A stretch of 64,000 nt of DNA from positions 186,001 through 250,000 of the forward strand of contig NZ_JAGGNV010000003.1 in NCBI RefSeq assembly GCF_018614955.1, written 5' to 3'. Of this stretch, positions 7,977-20,703 are shown piece by piece. Source of the stretch: Variovorax paradoxus (lineage in GTDB: Bacteria; Pseudomonadota; Gammaproteobacteria; Burkholderiales; Burkholderiaceae_C). A program made the position numbers and the translations under genes. The notes beneath the pieces are model-generated. The model saw only the letters and a program-made list of their open reading frames with translations, made no database searches and had not been told where the DNA came from. Numbering within the stretch: position 1 is the stretch's first letter; each line of letters opens with the position of its first letter.

Positions 7977-10268
7977 ATGAGTCTCTTCAACAAAGTCACC
8001 AAGACCTTCCAGTGGGGCGGCAAGACCGTCGTCCTGGAAACCGGCGAAATCGCCCGTCAGGCCAGCGGTGCCGTGATCGTGGACATCGAGGGCACCGTGG
8101 TGCTGGCCACCGTCGTCGCTTCCAAGACCGCCAAGCCGGGCCAGGACTTCTTTCCGTTGACCGTCGACTACATCGAGAAGACCTATGCCGCGGGCAAGAT
8201 CCCCGGCAGCTTCTTCAAGCGCGAAGCCAAGCCCAGCGAGCTCGAGACGTTGACCTCGCGCCTGATCGACCGCCCGATTCGCCCGCTGTTCCCCGAAGGC
8301 TTCTTGAACGAAGTGCATGTGGTGATCCACACGCTGTCGCTCAACCCCGAAGTCGATGCCGACATCGCCGCCATGATCGGCGTGAGCGCCGCGCTGTCGA
8401 TCTCCGGCATTCCCTTCAGCGGCCCGATCGGCGCCGCGCGCGTGGGCTACATCAACGGCCAGTACGTGCTGAACCCGGGCCAGACCGAGCGCAAGGATTC
8501 GCAGATGGACCTGGTCGTCGCCGGTACCGAAGCGGCCGTGCTGATGGTCGAGTCCGAAGCCCTGCAGCTGAGCGAGGAAATCATGCTCGGCGGCGTGGTG
8601 TTCGGCCATGAGCAGGCCAACATCGCGATCAACGCGATCCACGAACTCGTGCGCGACGCCGGCAAGCCGGTGTGGGACTGGCAGCCGCCGGCCGAGGACG
8701 AAGCCTTCGTCGCCAAGGTCAAGGGACTGGCCGAAGAGAAGCTGCGCGCCGTCTATCAGATCCGCAGCAAGCAGGCTCGTACGCAAGCCCTGCGCGAGGC
8801 CAATGCCAGCGTGATGGACGCGCTGAAGGAAAGCGGCGAGCCCTTCGACGCGGGCAAGGTCAACGACCTCCTGTTCGCGATCGAATCGAAGATCGTGCGC
8901 AGCCAGATTCTCTCGGGCGAGCCGCGCATCGACGGCCGCGATACTCGGACCGTGCGCCCCATCGAGATCCGCAACGGCGTGCTGCCCCGCACCCACGGCT
9001 CGGCCCTGTTCACGCGGGGTGAAACCCAGGCGCTGGTCGTGACCACGCTCGGCACCGAGCGCGATGCGCAGCGCATCGACGCGCTGGCCGGCGAATACGA
9101 AGACCGCTTCCTGTTCCACTACAACATGCCTCCCTTCGCCACCGGTGAAGTGGGCCGCATGGGCTCGACCAAGCGCCGCGAAGTCGGCCATGGCCGACTC
9201 GCCAAGCGCGCCCTGGTGGCCTGCCTGCCGACCAAGGAAGAGTTCCCCTACACGATCCGCGTCGTGTCGGAAATCACCGAGTCGAACGGCTCCTCGTCGA
9301 TGGCTTCGGTCTGCGGCGGCTGCCTCTCGATGATGGATGCCGGCGTGCCGATGAAGGCGCACGTGGCCGGCATCGCGATGGGCCTGATCAAGGAAGAGAA
9401 CCGCTTCGCCGTGCTGACCGACATCCTGGGCGACGAGGATCACCTGGGCGACATGGACTTCAAGGTGGCCGGCACGACCAACGGCATCACTGCGCTGCAG
9501 ATGGACATCAAGATCCAGGGCATCACCAAGGAAATCATGCAGGTCGCGCTGGCGCAGGCCAAGGAAGCGCGCATGCACATCCTGGGCAAGATGCAGGAAG
9601 CGATGGGCGAGGCCAAGGCCGAAGTCTCCAGCTTCGCGCCGCGCCTGTTCACGATGAAGATCAATCCCGAGAAGATCCGCGACGTGATCGGCAAGGGCGG
9701 CTCGGTGATCCGGGCGCTGACCGAAGAGACCGGCACGCAGATCAACATCGACGAAGACGGCACCATCACCATCGCTTCGACCGATCCGGCCAAGGCCGAA
9801 GAGGCCAAGAAGCGCATCGAACAGATCACGGCGGAAGTCGAGATCGGCAAGACCTACGAAGGCCCGGTCACCAAGATCCTCGACTTCGGCGCACTCATCA
9901 ACCTGCTGCCCGGCAAGGACGGCCTGCTGCACATCAGCCAGATCGCGCACGAACGCGTCGAGAAGGTGACCGACTACCTGAGCGAAGGCCAGATCGTGAA
10001 GGTCAAGGTGCTCGAGACCGACGAGAAGGGCCGCGTCAAGCTGTCCATGAAGGCGCTGACCGAGCGTCCGGCCGGCATGGAATTCAGCGAGCGCCCGCCG
10101 CGCGAAGACCGCGGCGAGCGTCGCGAGCGTGGCGATCGCCCGCCGCGCGGCGAGCGCGCACCGCGTTTCGACAACGCCGAACGCGGCGAACAAGCTGGCG
10201 AGCAGGCAGTGGCGGTCGATCAGGATCAGCGTCCGCAAGAGCCCAACGGCGGCGACCGCCAGGCCTGA
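7977..10268 (+). CDS. pnp: Polyribonucleotide nucleotidyltransferase (PNPase)
   Basis: A 763-residue 3'-5' phosphorolytic exoribonuclease and RNA degradosome component. Order: first RNase PH domain (about residues 15-230), helical linker, second RNase PH domain (about 310-540, with [17 protein letters not shown]), KH domain ([16 protein letters not shown], about 563-620) and S1 domain (about 622-695, [15 protein letters not shown]). The last 60 residues are a low-complexity Arg/Glu/Gly tail ([19 protein letters not shown]) that is longer than in E. coli and could bind RNA or partner proteins. The start at 7977 has AGGAG 7 bases upstream. PNPase normally autoregulates through RNase III cleavage of its leader; that is family knowledge. 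Confidence 0.97.
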   Translation: MSLFNKVTKTFQWGGKTVVLETGEIARQASGAVIVDIEGTVVLATVVASKTAKPGQDFFPLTVDYIEKTYAAGKIPGSFFKREAKPSELETLTSRLIDRPIRPLFPEGFLNEVHVVIHTLSLNPEVDADIAAMIGVSAALSISGIPFSGPIGAARVGYINGQYVLNPGQTERKDSQMDLVVAGTEAAVLMVESEALQLSEEIMLGGVVFGHEQANIAINAIHELVRDAGKPVWDWQPPAEDEAFVAKVKGLAEEKLRAVYQIRSKQARTQALREANASVMDALKESGEPFDAGKVNDLLFAIESKIVRSQILSGEPRIDGRDTRTVRPIEIRNGVLPRTHGSALFTRGETQALVVTTLGTERDAQRIDALAGEYEDRFLFHYNMPPFATGEVGRMGSTKRREVGHGRLAKRALVACLPTKEEFPYTIRVVSEITESNGSSSMASVCGGCLSMMDAGVPMKAHVAGIAMGLIKEENRFAVLTDILGDEDHLGDMDFKVAGTTNGITALQMDIKIQGITKEIMQVALAQAKEARMHILGKMQEAMGEAKAEVSSFAPRLFTMKINPEKIRDVIGKGGSVIRALTEETGTQINIDEDGTITIASTDPAKAEEAKKRIEQITAEVEIGKTYEGPVTKILDFGALINLLPGKDGLLHISQIAHERVEKVTDYLSEGQIVKVKVLETDEKGRVKLSMKALTERPAGMEFSERPPREDRGERRERGDRPPRGERAPRFDNAERGEQAGEQAVAVDQDQRPQEPNGGDRQA

Positions 10269-10347
10269 GAGGCGAGGGCGGTGACGCCTTTGCCGTCATT
10301 TCACCGTGCGTCCGCTCGCGAGGGCGGGCGCTGCAGCGGAGAAAAGA

Positions 10348-11346
10348 ATGAAAGCCATTGAAATCACTTCGTACGGCGCCCCCGAGGTGCTGCGCGTGGC
10401 CGAGCGTCCCGCGCCAGTCGCGGGTGCAGGTGAACTGCTGATTCGCGTGGCCGCGAGCGGTGTGAACCGCCCCGACGTGCTCCAGCGCACCGGCAACTAT
10501 CCGGTGCCGCCGGGCGCTTCGGATCTGCCGGGGCTCGAGGTCGCGGGCGAGATCGTTTCGGGCGATGTTGCAGCGATGCGCGAGGCCGGCCTCGCGGTCG
10601 GCGACCGCGTGTGTGCGCTGATCGCGGGCGGCGGCTATGCGGAACTCTGCGTGGCGCCGGTGGCCCAGTGCCTGCCGGTGCCCAAGGGATGGAGCGATGC
10701 GGAGGCAGCGACCCTGCCCGAAACCTTCTTCACCGTGTGGAGCAACGTGTTCGATCGCGCGCGCCTGCAGAAGGGCGAGACGCTGCTGATCCAGGGCGGC
10801 TCGAGCGGCATCGGCGTCACGGCCATCCAGCTCGGCAAGGCCTTCGGCGCGACGGTGATCGTGACGGCCGGCAGCGACGACAAGTGCGAAGCCTGCAAGA
10901 AGCTCGGCGCCGACCATGCGATCAACTACAAGACGTCCGATTTTGTCGAAGAGGTCAAGCGCCTCACCGGCGGCAAGGGCGTCGACGTGGTGCTCGACAT
11001 GGTGGCCGGCGCCTACGTGCCGCGCGAGATCGAGTGCATGGCCGAGGACGGCCGGCTCGTGATCATCGCGGTGCAGGGCGGCACGAAGAGCGACTTCAAT
11101 GCGGGCCTGGTGCTGCGACGCCGGCTCACGATCACGGGTTCGACCCTGCGTCCGCGGCCGGTCGCGTTCAAGGGCGCGATCGCGAAGTCCTTGCGCGAAA
11201 AGGTCTGGCCGCTGCTCGAAAGCGGTGCGGTCAAGCCGGTGATCCACAGCACCTTCGCCGCACAGGGCGAGCCCAGCGGCGCAGCGCAGGCTCATGCCTT
11301 GATGGAATCGAACCAGCACATCGGCAAGATCGTGCTGACCTGGTGA
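10348..11346 (+). CDS. NAD(P)H-quinone oxidoreductase, PIG3/zeta-crystallin-like MDR family
   Basis: A 332-residue zinc-free medium-chain dehydrogenase/reductase. The N-terminal GroES-like catalytic domain begins [17 protein letters not shown] and includes [13 protein letters not shown]. The Rossmann NADPH site is [20 protein letters not shown]. No structural-zinc cysteine cluster is present. The sequence matches the PIG3-type quinone oxidoreductases that reduce quinones with NADPH, cytoplasmically. It lies 80 bases after pnp and 11 bases before tpiA, so it probably shares a transcript with tpiA-secG. The start at 10348 follows a purine-rich GGAGAAAAG. Confidence 0.88.
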   Translation: MKAIEITSYGAPEVLRVAERPAPVAGAGELLIRVAASGVNRPDVLQRTGNYPVPPGASDLPGLEVAGEIVSGDVAAMREAGLAVGDRVCALIAGGGYAELCVAPVAQCLPVPKGWSDAEAATLPETFFTVWSNVFDRARLQKGETLLIQGGSSGIGVTAIQLGKAFGATVIVTAGSDDKCEACKKLGADHAINYKTSDFVEEVKRLTGGKGVDVVLDMVAGAYVPREIECMAEDGRLVIIAVQGGTKSDFNAGLVLRRRLTITGSTLRPRPVAFKGAIAKSLREKVWPLLESGAVKPVIHSTFAAQGEPSGAAQAHALMESNQHIGKIVLTW

Positions 11347-11357
11347 ACGAGACTGCC

Positions 11358-12107
11358 ATGACGAAGAAAAAACTCATCGCCGGCAACTGGAAGATGAACG
11401 GCAGCCTCGCGGCCAACGAGGCGCTGGTGAAGGCGCTGCTTCAGGGCGTCGGCACGCCTTCCTGCGATGTCGCCGTGTGCGTTCCGGCGCCCTACCTGGC
11501 GCAGGTGCGGGCGCTCGTCGCCGGATCGCCGATCGCGCTGGGTGCGCAGGATGTGTCGGCCCAGCCGCAAGGCGCATTCACTGGCGAGCAATCGGCGGCG
11601 ATGCTGAAGGACTTCGGCGTGCGCTACGCGATTGTGGGCCATTCGGAGCGCCGCCAATACCACGGCGAAACCGACGAACTGGTGGCGGCCAAGACGGCCG
11701 CCGCGCTCGCGAACGGCATCACGCCCATCGTTTGTGTCGGCGAAACGCTGGCACAGCGCGAGGCAGGGCAGACTGAGGAGGTCGTCAAGCGCCAGCTCGC
11801 CGCGGTGATCCATGTCAATGGCCACTGCATCAGCGAGATCGTGGTGGCCTACGAGCCCGTCTGGGCCATCGGCACCGGCAAGACCGCGACGCCCGAGCAG
11901 GCACAGGCGGTGCACGCCGTGCTGCGTGCGCAACTGCATCACGCGGCCAGCGAACACGCGGCAGGCATCCGCATCCTCTATGGCGGCAGCATGAATGCCG
12001 CCAATGCGGCCGAGCTGCTGGGCCAGGCCGACATCGACGGCGGGCTGATCGGCGGCGCTTCGCTCAAGGCCCCCGACTTTTTGCAGATCATTGCTGCGGC
12101 ACGCTGA
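11358..12107 (+). CDS. tpiA: Triosephosphate isomerase
   Basis: A 249-residue TIM barrel that interconverts glyceraldehyde-3-phosphate and dihydroxyacetone phosphate. The catalytic residues are all visible: K12 in AGNWKMN, H95 in IVGHSERR and E166 in [11 protein letters not shown], with the phosphate-binding YGGS and GLIGGASL loops near the C terminus. Length is standard. The start at 11358 is fixed by the conserved N terminus. It precedes secG, as in many beta-proteobacteria. Confidence 0.97.
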   Translation: MTKKKLIAGNWKMNGSLAANEALVKALLQGVGTPSCDVAVCVPAPYLAQVRALVAGSPIALGAQDVSAQPQGAFTGEQSAAMLKDFGVRYAIVGHSERRQYHGETDELVAAKTAAALANGITPIVCVGETLAQREAGQTEEVVKRQLAAVIHVNGHCISEIVVAYEPVWAIGTGKTATPEQAQAVHAVLRAQLHHAASEHAAGIRILYGGSMNAANAAELLGQADIDGGLIGGASLKAPDFLQIIAAAR

Positions 12108-12146
12108 GACCAGCGCAGCCGCGAACGAATTTAGGAGTTAGAACGA

Positions 12147-12572
12147 ATGAACGTGGTCCTCAATATCCTGGTGGGCGTACAGATGCTCACTGCACTCGCG
12201 ATGATCGGCCTGATCCTGATCCAGCACGGCAAGGGCGCGGACATGGGTGCGGCCTTCGGCAGCGGCAGTGCGGGCAGCCTGTTCGGCGCCAGCGGCAGCG
12301 CGAACTTTCTTTCGCGCACCACTGGCGTTCTCGCCGCCGTGTTCTTCGCCTGCACCTTGCTGCTCGCCTATTTCAGCCACGCACGGCCGACGGGCGGCGG
12401 CAGCCTGCTCGAGCGCGCCACGGTCGGTGCGCCGGCGCCGGCACCTGCCGCTTCGGGACCCGCATCGCAGATTCCTTCGGGCAACGCACCCGCTGCGGCA
12501 CCCGGCGCGAATGCACCGGCATCGGCACCTGCTGCACCGGCTTCGGGCGCTGCGCAGATCCCGACCAAGTGA
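12147..12572 (+). CDS. secG: Protein translocase subunit SecG
   Basis: A 141-residue inner-membrane protein of the SecYEG translocon. Two transmembrane segments (about residues 3-22 and 53-75) flank the conserved GKGADMGAAFGSGSAGSLFG loop region. The C-terminal 60 residues are an Ala/Pro-rich low-complexity tail, longer than the E. coli protein, as in other Burkholderiales. TAGGAG lies upstream of the ATG. It is followed by a strong hairpin and then tRNA-Leu. Confidence 0.93.
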   Translation: MNVVLNILVGVQMLTALAMIGLILIQHGKGADMGAAFGSGSAGSLFGASGSANFLSRTTGVLAAVFFACTLLLAYFSHARPTGGGSLLERATVGAPAPAPAASGPASQIPSGNAPAAAPGANAPASAPAAPASGAAQIPTK

Positions 12573-12576
12573 TCCT

Positions 12577-12610
12577 GTCGTTTTCGATGCGGTCGCCGAG
12601 CGAAAACGAC
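12577..12610 (+). terminator. Stem-loop after secG, probable terminator
   Basis: A perfect 10-bp stem GTCGTTTTCG/CGAAAACGAC with a 14-base loop begins 5 bases after the secG stop codon. The following bases (TTCATTTC) are T-rich but not a clean run, so it may terminate weakly and also stabilise the upstream message. Confidence 0.65.
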
Positions 12611-12691
12611 TTCATTTCAGGGTAAACTCTAAAGCTGTCCGGAAAGCCAAAACCCTCTCGGGTTCCTCATGCCATCCGGACACACAAAACC

Positions 12692-12776
12692 GCGGTCGTG
12701 GTGAAATTGGTAGACACGCTATCTTGAGGGGGTAGTGGCGAAAGCTGTGCGAGTTCGAGTCTCGCCGACCGCACCA
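12692..12776 (+). tRNA. tRNA-Leu (anticodon GAG)
   Basis: An 85-base cloverleaf with CCA encoded. The acceptor stem GCGGTCG/CGACCGC is perfect. The D-loop contains GGTAGACAC. The anticodon stem CTATC/GGTAG closes loop TTGAGGG, giving anticodon GAG. A variable arm (TGGCGAAAGCTG region) marks it as a class II tRNA, and the T-arm is GCGAG-TTCGAGT-CTCGC. It lies between secG and nuoA, a position I recall as common in Burkholderiales. Confidence 0.97.
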
Positions 12777-12782
12777 AATCTC

Positions 12783-12812
12783 GTCGGCAGGAAGCTTCAT
12801 CTTCCTGTCGGC
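12783..12812 (+). promoter_or_regulatory. Stem-loop between tRNA-Leu and nuoA
   Basis: Twelve-base arms at 12783-12794 and 12801-12812 pair with only two G-T wobbles around a 6-base loop. No T run follows, so it is not a normal terminator. It starts 6 bases after the tRNA CCA and ends 21 bases before the nuoA start, and could help tRNA 3' processing or protect the nuo messenger 5' end. Function is inferred. Confidence 0.5.
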
Positions 12813-12833
12813 GTCAAGCGGTAAAAGACCCCG

Positions 12834-13193
12834 ATGAACCTCGATTCCTACCTTCCCGTCCTGTTGTTCATCCTGGTCGGAGTCGGTGTCGGCGTCGCAC
12901 CGCAGGTTCTCGGTTACATCCTCGGCCCCAACCGGCCCGACGCTCAAAAGAATTCGCCCTACGAATGCGGCTTCGAGGCCTTCGAAGACGCGCGCATGAA
13001 GTTCGACGTTCGCTACTACCTCGTGGCGATTCTCTTCATCCTTTTCGACCTCGAAATCGCCTTTCTCTTCCCGTGGGCGATCGCGCTCAAGGAAATCGGT
13101 CCGGTCGGCTTCTGGGCCATGATGATTTTTCTCGCCATCCTCGTCGTGGGCTTCGTCTACGAGTGGAAAAAGGGCGCGCTCGACTGGGAATGA
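12834..13193 (+). CDS. nuoA: NADH-quinone oxidoreductase subunit A
   Basis: A 119-residue inner-membrane subunit of complex I with three transmembrane helices. The conserved inter-helix loop carrying [20 protein letters not shown], which becomes accessible in the deactive enzyme in mitochondria, is intact. It is the first gene of a complete 14-gene nuo cluster and follows tRNA-Leu by 57 bases that contain a stem-loop. Confidence 0.97.
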   Translation: MNLDSYLPVLLFILVGVGVGVAPQVLGYILGPNRPDAQKNSPYECGFEAFEDARMKFDVRYYLVAILFILFDLEIAFLFPWAIALKEIGPVGFWAMMIFLAILVVGFVYEWKKGALDWE

Positions 13194-13208
13194 CAAGGAA
13201 TCCGCAAA

Positions 13209-13688
13209 ATGGCCATTGAAGGCGTCATGAAGGAAGGCTTCGTCACCACCACCTACGACTCGGTGGTGAACTGGGCCAAGACCGGATCACTGTGGCCGAT
13301 GACCTTTGGTCTGGCCTGCTGTGCCGTGGAAATGATGCATGCGGGTGCCGCGCGTTACGACATCGACCGCTTCGGCATGCTATTTCGCCCGAGCCCGCGC
13401 CAATCCGACCTGATGATCGTGGCCGGCACGCTGTGCAACAAGATGGCGCCGGCGCTGCGCAAGGTCTACGACCAGATGCCCGAGCCCCGCTGGGTGCTGT
13501 CGATGGGCTCGTGCGCCAACGGCGGCGGCTACTACCACTACAGCTACTCGGTGGTGCGTGGCTGCGACCGCATCGTGCCGGTCGACGTCTATGTGCCGGG
13601 CTGCCCGCCGACCGCCGAGGCGCTGCTCTACGGAATCATCCAACTCCAGCAGAAGATCCGCCGCACCAACACGATCGCGCGTGCCTGA
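13209..13688 (+). CDS. nuoB: NADH-quinone oxidoreductase subunit B
   Basis: A 159-residue peripheral-arm subunit that carries the terminal [4Fe-4S] cluster N2 next to the quinone site. The four ligands are visible: adjacent C37 and C38 ([10 protein letters not shown]), C102 (MGSCANGG) and C132 ([11 protein letters not shown]). The N terminus is short, as in other proteobacterial NuoB. It lies 15 bases after nuoA. Confidence 0.97.
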   Translation: MAIEGVMKEGFVTTTYDSVVNWAKTGSLWPMTFGLACCAVEMMHAGAARYDIDRFGMLFRPSPRQSDLMIVAGTLCNKMAPALRKVYDQMPEPRWVLSMGSCANGGGYYHYSYSVVRGCDRIVPVDVYVPGCPPTAEALLYGIIQLQQKIRRTNTIARA

Positions 13689-13701
13689 GAAGCGAAAGAC
13701 G

Positions 13702-14310
13702 ATGACCGACTTTGCCATTTCTCCCGAGGCATTGCAGACCCAGATCACCGAAACGCTCGGCCCCAAGGCCAAGAGCGTCACGCTCGCGCTCGGCGAAGTG
13801 ACGGTGGTGGTCGGTGCGGCCGACTATCTGGAAGCTGCGACCCTGCTGCGCGATGCGCCCGGCTGCCGCTTCGAGCAATTGATCGACCTTTGCGGCCTCG
13901 ACTACTCCGACTACCGCGAAGGCGAGTGGGAGGGCGAGCGCTTCTGCGTGGTGACGCACCTGCTTTCCGTGAGCCTCAACCAGCGCGTGCGCCTCAAGGT
14001 GTTCGTGCCGAACGAAGACCTGCCGGTGATCGATTCGCTGACCGGCATCTGGAACGCCGCCGGCTGGTTCGAACGCGAAGCCTTCGACCTCTACGGCATC
14101 GTGTTCGAAGGCCACGACGACCTGCGCCGAATCCTGACCGACTACGGCTTCATCGGCCACCCGTTCCGCAAGGACTTCCCGGTGTCCGGTCACGTCGAGA
14201 TGCGCTACGACGCGGAGCAGAAGCGCGTGATCTACCAGCCGGTTTCGATCGAGCCGCGCGAGATCACGCCGCGCGTGATTCGCGAAGACAACTACGGCGG
14301 ATTGCACTGA
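13702..14310 (+). CDS. nuoC: NADH-quinone oxidoreductase subunit C
   Basis: A 202-residue peripheral-arm subunit, separate from NuoD rather than fused as in E. coli. The 30-kDa subunit signature ERRAFDLYGI-like segment is present as [21 protein letters not shown], followed by the HPFRKDFP motif. I place the start at 13702 ([10 protein letters not shown]), 13 bases after the nuoB stop; the longer frame from 13558 runs inside nuoB. Confidence 0.95.
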   Translation: MTDFAISPEALQTQITETLGPKAKSVTLALGEVTVVVGAADYLEAATLLRDAPGCRFEQLIDLCGLDYSDYREGEWEGERFCVVTHLLSVSLNQRVRLKVFVPNEDLPVIDSLTGIWNAAGWFEREAFDLYGIVFEGHDDLRRILTDYGFIGHPFRKDFPVSGHVEMRYDAEQKRVIYQPVSIEPREITPRVIREDNYGGLH

Positions 14311-14317
14311 AACCGAC

Positions 14318-15571
14318 ATGGCCGAAATCAAGAACTACACGCTGAACTTCGGACCCCAGCACCCCGCAGCGCACGGTGTGCTGCGCCTGGTGCTCGAGCT
14401 CGACGGTGAAGTCATCCAGCGCGCCGATCCGCACATCGGGCTCCTGCACCGCGCAACCGAGAAGCTCGCCGAAACGCGCACCTATATCCAGTCGCTGCCC
14501 TACATGGACCGGCTCGACTACGTCTCGATGATGAGCAACGAGCACGCGTACTGCCTCGCGATCGAGCGGCTCATGGGCCTCGACGTGCCCATCCGCGCAC
14601 AGTACATCCGCGTGATGTTCGACGAGATCACGCGCCTCCTGAACCACCTGCTGTGGCTGGGTGCGCACGGCCTGGACTGCGGTGCGATGAACATGCTCAT
14701 CTACTGCTTCCGCGAGCGCGAAGACCTGTTCGACATGTACGAGGCGGTCTCGGGCGCGCGGATGCACGCGGCCTACTATCGGCCTGGCGGCGTCTACCGC
14801 GACCTGCCGGACGCGATGCCGCAGTACAAGGTCAGCAAGATCAAGAACGCGAAGGCGATCGAGCGTCTCAACGAAAACCGCCGCGGCTCGCTGCTCGACT
14901 TCGTCGACGATTTCTGCAAGCGCTTCCCGAAGATGGTCGACGAGTACGAGACGCTCCTCACCGACAACCGCATCTGGAAGCAGCGCACCGTCGGCATCGG
15001 CGTGGTCACGCCCGAACGCGCGCTGAATCTCGGCTTCACCGGCCCGATGCTGCGCGGCTCGGGCGTCGAGTGGGATCTGCGCAAGAAGCAGCCCTACGAG
15101 GTCTACGACCGCATGGACTTCGACGTGCCGGTCGGCAAGACCGGCGACTGCTACGACCGCTACCTCGTGCGCGTCGAGGAAATGCGCCAGGCCAACCGCA
15201 TCATCCAGCAGTGCTCGGCCTGGCTGCGCGCCAACCCGGGCCCGGTGATCACCGACAACCACAAGGTCGCGGCGCCGGCGCGCGAATCGATGAAGGCCAA
15301 CATGGAGGAGCTGATCCACCATTTCAAGCTCTTCACCGAAGGCTTCCATGTGCCCGAAGGCGAGGCCTATGCCGCCGTCGAGCACCCCAAGGGCGAGTTC
15401 GGCATCTATCTCGTGAGCGATGGCGCCAACAAGCCCTACCGTCTGAAGATCCGCGCACCGGGCTTCCCGCATCTGGCGGCGCTCGACGAGATGGCGCGCG
15501 GCCACATGATTGCCGACGCGGTCGCGGTGATTGGCACCATGGACATCGTGTTCGGCGAGATCGACAGGTGA
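14318..15571 (+). CDS. nuoD: NADH-quinone oxidoreductase subunit D
   Basis: A 417-residue, 49-kDa-type subunit that with NuoB forms the quinone-binding chamber. It starts with the family pattern [20 protein letters not shown] and contains the [12 protein letters not shown] motif, both lining the quinone pocket, and ends with a conserved GEIDR. No extension or frameshift is apparent. Gap to nuoC is 7 bases. Confidence 0.97.
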   Translation: MAEIKNYTLNFGPQHPAAHGVLRLVLELDGEVIQRADPHIGLLHRATEKLAETRTYIQSLPYMDRLDYVSMMSNEHAYCLAIERLMGLDVPIRAQYIRVMFDEITRLLNHLLWLGAHGLDCGAMNMLIYCFREREDLFDMYEAVSGARMHAAYYRPGGVYRDLPDAMPQYKVSKIKNAKAIERLNENRRGSLLDFVDDFCKRFPKMVDEYETLLTDNRIWKQRTVGIGVVTPERALNLGFTGPMLRGSGVEWDLRKKQPYEVYDRMDFDVPVGKTGDCYDRYLVRVEEMRQANRIIQQCSAWLRANPGPVITDNHKVAAPARESMKANMEELIHHFKLFTEGFHVPEGEAYAAVEHPKGEFGIYLVSDGANKPYRLKIRAPGFPHLAALDEMARGHMIADAVAVIGTMDIVFGEIDR

Positions 15572-15579
15572 GCGAACGA

Positions 15580-16100
15580 ATGACCACCCACAGCAGCAAC
15601 CAGGCGCCGCTTTCGGCCGTCACGCTGGAGCTTTTTGCGCGCGAGGTCGCCAAGTACCCGCCGGCAGGCAAGCAGTCGGCCGTCATGGCCTGCCTCGCGA
15701 TCGTGCAGAAGGACGAAGGGTTCGTCAGCGTGCAGCGCGAGCGCGAGATCGCCGCCTACCTCGGCATGGCGCCGATCGCGGTGCATGAGGTCACGACCTT
15801 CTACAACATGTACAACCAGCAGCCGGTGGGCAAGTTCAAGCTCAACGTCTGCACCAACCTGCCGTGCCAGCTGCGCGACGGCGCGGTGGCGCTGGCCCAT
15901 CTCGAGAAGAAGCTCGGCATCCACATGGGCGAGACCACGCCGGACGGCATGTTCACGCTGCAGCAGAGCGAGTGCCTCGGCGCCTGTGCCGATTCGCCGG
16001 TGATGCTGGTCAACGACCGCACCATGTGCAGCTTCATGAGCAACGAAAAGCTCGATCAGCTGATCGACGGCCTGCGCACTTCGACGACGGAGGGCGCGCA

Positions 16101-16104
<4 letters not shown>
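15580..16104 (+). CDS. nuoE: NADH-quinone oxidoreductase subunit E
   Basis: A 174-residue thioredoxin-like subunit that holds the [2Fe-2S] cluster N1a. The four cysteine ligands are C91 and C96 (CTNLPCQL), C132 and C136 (CLGACADSP). AGGTGAG, formed at the end of nuoD, lies 8 bases before the chosen ATG; an in-frame GTG at 15568 overlapping the nuoD stop is a possible alternative. The stop overlaps the nuoF start as ATGA. Confidence 0.95.
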
Positions 16105-17444
<1,340 letters not shown>

Positions 17445-17465
17445 GCGCGAATAACACATACATAT

Positions 17466-19619
17466 ATGGTTGAAATCGAACTCGACGGCAAGAAGGTCGA
17501 AATCGTCGAAGGCAGCATGATCATGCATGCGGCCGACAAGGCGGGCACCTACATCCCGCACTTCTGCTATCACAAGAAGCTCAGCATCGCGGCCAACTGC
17601 CGCATGTGCCTGGTCGACGTCGAAAAGGCGCCCAAGCCCATGCCGGCCTGCGCCACGCCGGTGACGCAGGGCATGATCGTGCGCACCAAGAGCGACAAGG
17701 CGATCAAGGCCCAGCAGTCGGTGATGGAGTTCCTGCTGATCAACCATCCGCTCGATTGCCCGATCTGCGACCAGGGCGGTGAATGCCAGCTGCAGGACCT
17801 GGCCGTCGGCTACGGCGCTTCGTCCTCGCGCTACGAAGAAGAAAAGCGCGTGGTCTTCCACAAGGACGTGGGCCCGCTCATCAGCATGGAAGAGATGAGC
17901 CGCTGCATCCACTGCACGCGCTGCGTGCGCTTCGGCCAGGAAGTGGCCGGCGTGATGGAGCTCGGCATGTCGCATCGCGGCGAGCATGCCGAGATCGAGA
18001 CCTTCCTCGGCGATTCGGTCGACTCCGAGCTCTCGGGCAACATGATCGACCTCTGCCCCGTGGGCGCGCTCACGAGCAAGCCCTTCCGCTACAGCGCCCG
18101 CACCTGGGAGCTCTCGCGCCGCAAATCGGTGAGCCCGCACGATTCGACCGGCGCCAACCTGATCGTCCAGGTCAAGAACAACCGCGTGATGCGCGTGGTG
18201 CCGCTCGAGAACGAAGACGTCAACGAATGCTGGATCGCCGACCGCGACCGCTTTTCGTACGAGGCACTGAACGGCCCCGAGCGCCTGACCCAGCCCATGC
18301 TGAAGCAGGGCGGCCAGTGGCAGCAGGTCGACTGGCAGACCGCGCTCGAGTACGTGGCCAACGGTCTGAAGCAGATCAAGGCCGATCATGGCGCGCAGAG
18401 CATCGGTACGCTCGCGAGCCCGCACAGCACGCTCGAAGAGCTGCACCTGGCCAGGCTGCTGACGCAGGGTCTGGGCAGCGCCAACATCGACTACCGGCTG
18501 CGCAACGCCGAGTTCAACGCCTTCGAAGGCGTGCGCTGGCTCGGCACCTCGATTGCATCGCTCTCGCAACTGCAGCGCGCGCTTGTGATCGGCAGCAACC
18601 TGCGCAAGGACCATCCGCTGTTCGCGCAGCGTATCCGCCAGTCGGTGCGCAAGGGTGGCGTGCTGAGCGCGCTGACCTCGCCCGAACTGCTGGCCGACGA
18701 CGAAGCCTGGGCCATGCCCGTGGCAAACGCCGTGCGCGTGCCGGCGCAGGACTGGGTGGACGCGCTGGCCGAGATCGCCGGCGCCGTGGCCGCCAGCACC
18801 GGCGCCGCGGCGCCCGTGGCCGGCAGCGACGCGCCTGGCGATGCGGCCAAGGCCATTGCGGCGTCGCTGCTCGGCGGCGAGCGCAAGGCCATCCTGCTCG
18901 GCAATGCGGCCGCCCACCATGCCGAAGCCGGCGCGCTGCTGGCGCTGGCGAACTGGATCGGCGCCCAGACCGGGGCCAGCGTCGGCTATCTCACCGAGGC
19001 CGCCAACACGATCGGTGCGCAGCTGGTCGGCGCGCTGCCCAACGAAGGCGGGCTGAATGCGGGAGAGATGCTGGGCGGCGCGCTCAAGGCGGTGCTGTTG
19101 CTCAACACCGAACCGGTGTTCGACTCGGCCGCCGGTACCGCCGCGGCCGACGCGCTCACGCACGCCCAGATGGTCGTGACGCTGAGCCCCTTCAAGGCCA
19201 ACCTCGAATTCAGCGACGTGCTGCTGCCGATCGCGCCCTTCACCGAAACGCCGGGCACCTTCGTCAACGCCGAAGGCCGCGTGCAGAGTTTCCATGCGGT
19301 CGTGAAGCCGCTGGGCGAAGCGCGTCCGGCCTGGAAGGTGCTGCGCGTACTGGCCAACCTGCTGGGCCTGTCGGGCTTCTCCTTCGAATCGACGGCCGAG
19401 GTGCTGGCCGACATCGGCGCAGGCGCCAGCGTGCCGGCCGACAAGCTGAGCAACGGCACCGCAGCCCGCCTCGACGGCGAACGCGCCTCCCATGCCGCGC
19501 CGCCGGTCGTTGCTGGCATCTACCAGCTCGATTCGATCGTTCGCCGCGCACCGTCGCTGCAACTGACGGCCGATGCGCGTGCAACGCAAACCGTCGCCGC
19601 GCAGGAGGTGCTCGCATGA
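17466..19619 (+). CDS. nuoG: NADH-quinone oxidoreductase subunit G
   Basis: A 717-residue subunit with an N-terminal ferredoxin-like domain: [2Fe-2S] ligands in [19 protein letters not shown], then cluster ligands in [14 protein letters not shown] and [11 protein letters not shown], followed by a molybdopterin-oxidoreductase-like region without cofactor function. The N7 cluster motif of the longer E. coli-type NuoG is absent: the corresponding stretch reads [12 protein letters not shown]. It is therefore the mitochondrial/alpha-beta type. The C-terminal half is Ala-rich and less conserved. Its TGA overlaps the nuoH ATG by 4 bases. Confidence 0.96.
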   Translation: MVEIELDGKKVEIVEGSMIMHAADKAGTYIPHFCYHKKLSIAANCRMCLVDVEKAPKPMPACATPVTQGMIVRTKSDKAIKAQQSVMEFLLINHPLDCPICDQGGECQLQDLAVGYGASSSRYEEEKRVVFHKDVGPLISMEEMSRCIHCTRCVRFGQEVAGVMELGMSHRGEHAEIETFLGDSVDSELSGNMIDLCPVGALTSKPFRYSARTWELSRRKSVSPHDSTGANLIVQVKNNRVMRVVPLENEDVNECWIADRDRFSYEALNGPERLTQPMLKQGGQWQQVDWQTALEYVANGLKQIKADHGAQSIGTLASPHSTLEELHLARLLTQGLGSANIDYRLRNAEFNAFEGVRWLGTSIASLSQLQRALVIGSNLRKDHPLFAQRIRQSVRKGGVLSALTSPELLADDEAWAMPVANAVRVPAQDWVDALAEIAGAVAASTGAAAPVAGSDAPGDAAKAIAASLLGGERKAILLGNAAAHHAEAGALLALANWIGAQTGASVGYLTEAANTIGAQLVGALPNEGGLNAGEMLGGALKAVLLLNTEPVFDSAAGTAAADALTHAQMVVTLSPFKANLEFSDVLLPIAPFTETPGTFVNAEGRVQSFHAVVKPLGEARPAWKVLRVLANLLGLSGFSFESTAEVLADIGAGASVPADKLSNGTAARLDGERASHAAPPVVAGIYQLDSIVRRAPSLQLTADARATQTVAAQEVLA

Positions 19620-20692
19620 TCGACACCCTGCACGGCTTCGGCCAGGGCCTGGTCGCGGCGCACTGGTGGACCGGCCTTGCGTGGCCGGTGATCTGGACCC
19701 TGATCAAGATCGTCGTCGTGGTGCTGCCGCTGATGGGTGCGGTGGCCTACCTCACGCTGTGGGAGCGCAAGGCCATCGGCTTCACGCAGATCCGCCTCGG
19801 CCCCAACCGCGTCGGCCCGCTGGGCTTGCTGCAACCCATCGCCGACGCGCTCAAGCTCCTGACCAAGGAAATCATCCTGCCCACGGTCGCGAACAAGGGC
19901 TTGTTTCTGCTCGGGCCGATCATGACCATCATGCCGGCGCTGGCCGCTTGGGCCGTGATCCCGTTCGGCCCCGATGTCGCACTGGCCAACATCAATGCCG
20001 GCCTGCTGTTCGTCATGGCCATCACCTCGCTCGAGGTCTACGGCGTGATCATCGCGGGCTGGGCCTCGAACTCGAAGTACGCCTTCCTCGGCGCGCTGCG
20101 CGCCTCGGCGCAGATGGTCAGCTACGAGATCGCAATGGGCTTCTGCTTCGTCGTCGTGCTCATGGTCTCGGCCAGCCTCAACATGACCGACATCGTGATG
20201 GGGCAGGGCAAGGGGCATTTCGCCTCGATGGGCATCGGCTTCCTGTCGTGGAACTGGCTGTCGCTGCTGCCGATCTTCCTCGTCTACTTCATCTCGGGCC
20301 TGGCCGAAACCAACCGCCATCCCTTCGACGTGGTGGAAGGCGAATCGGAGATCGTCGCCGGCCACATGATCGAGTACTCGGGCATGAGCTTCGCGATGTT
20401 CTTCCTGGCCGAGTACGCCAACATGTGGCTGGTCTCGATCCTGTGCGCCGTGCTGTTCCTCGGCGGCTGGCTGCCTCCCTTCGACTTCCTCGGCTTCATC
20501 CCGGGCTGGATCTGGCTGGGCATCAAGACCTTCGTCGTAGTCACCATGTTCCTGTGGGTCCGCTCGACTTTCCCGCGCTTCCGCTACGACCAGATCATGC
20601 GGCTCGGCTGGAAGATCTTCATTCCGGTCACGCTCGTGTGGCTGGTGGTGGTCGGCGCCTGGATGCAGACCCCGTACAACATCTGGAAATAA
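19616..20692 (+). CDS. nuoH: NADH-quinone oxidoreductase subunit H
   Basis: A 358-residue membrane subunit with about eight helices at the junction of the two arms; it completes the quinone chamber. Family hallmarks are [21 protein letters not shown] (first cytoplasmic loop) and [20 protein letters not shown], whose acidic residues start the proton path. AGGAGG lies upstream within nuoG, 4-base overlap. Confidence 0.97.
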   Translation: MIDTLHGFGQGLVAAHWWTGLAWPVIWTLIKIVVVVLPLMGAVAYLTLWERKAIGFTQIRLGPNRVGPLGLLQPIADALKLLTKEIILPTVANKGLFLLGPIMTIMPALAAWAVIPFGPDVALANINAGLLFVMAITSLEVYGVIIAGWASNSKYAFLGALRASAQMVSYEIAMGFCFVVVLMVSASLNMTDIVMGQGKGHFASMGIGFLSWNWLSLLPIFLVYFISGLAETNRHPFDVVEGESEIVAGHMIEYSGMSFAMFFLAEYANMWLVSILCAVLFLGGWLPPFDFLGFIPGWIWLGIKTFVVVTMFLWVRSTFPRFRYDQIMRLGWKIFIPVTLVWLVVVGAWMQTPYNIWK

Positions 20693-20703
20693 CTGGAATC
20701 GCC

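Noticed and set aside
12373-12615. Minus-strand ORFs opposite the secG tail
   Set aside because: They mirror the Ala/Pro repeat tail of SecG and have no independent support.
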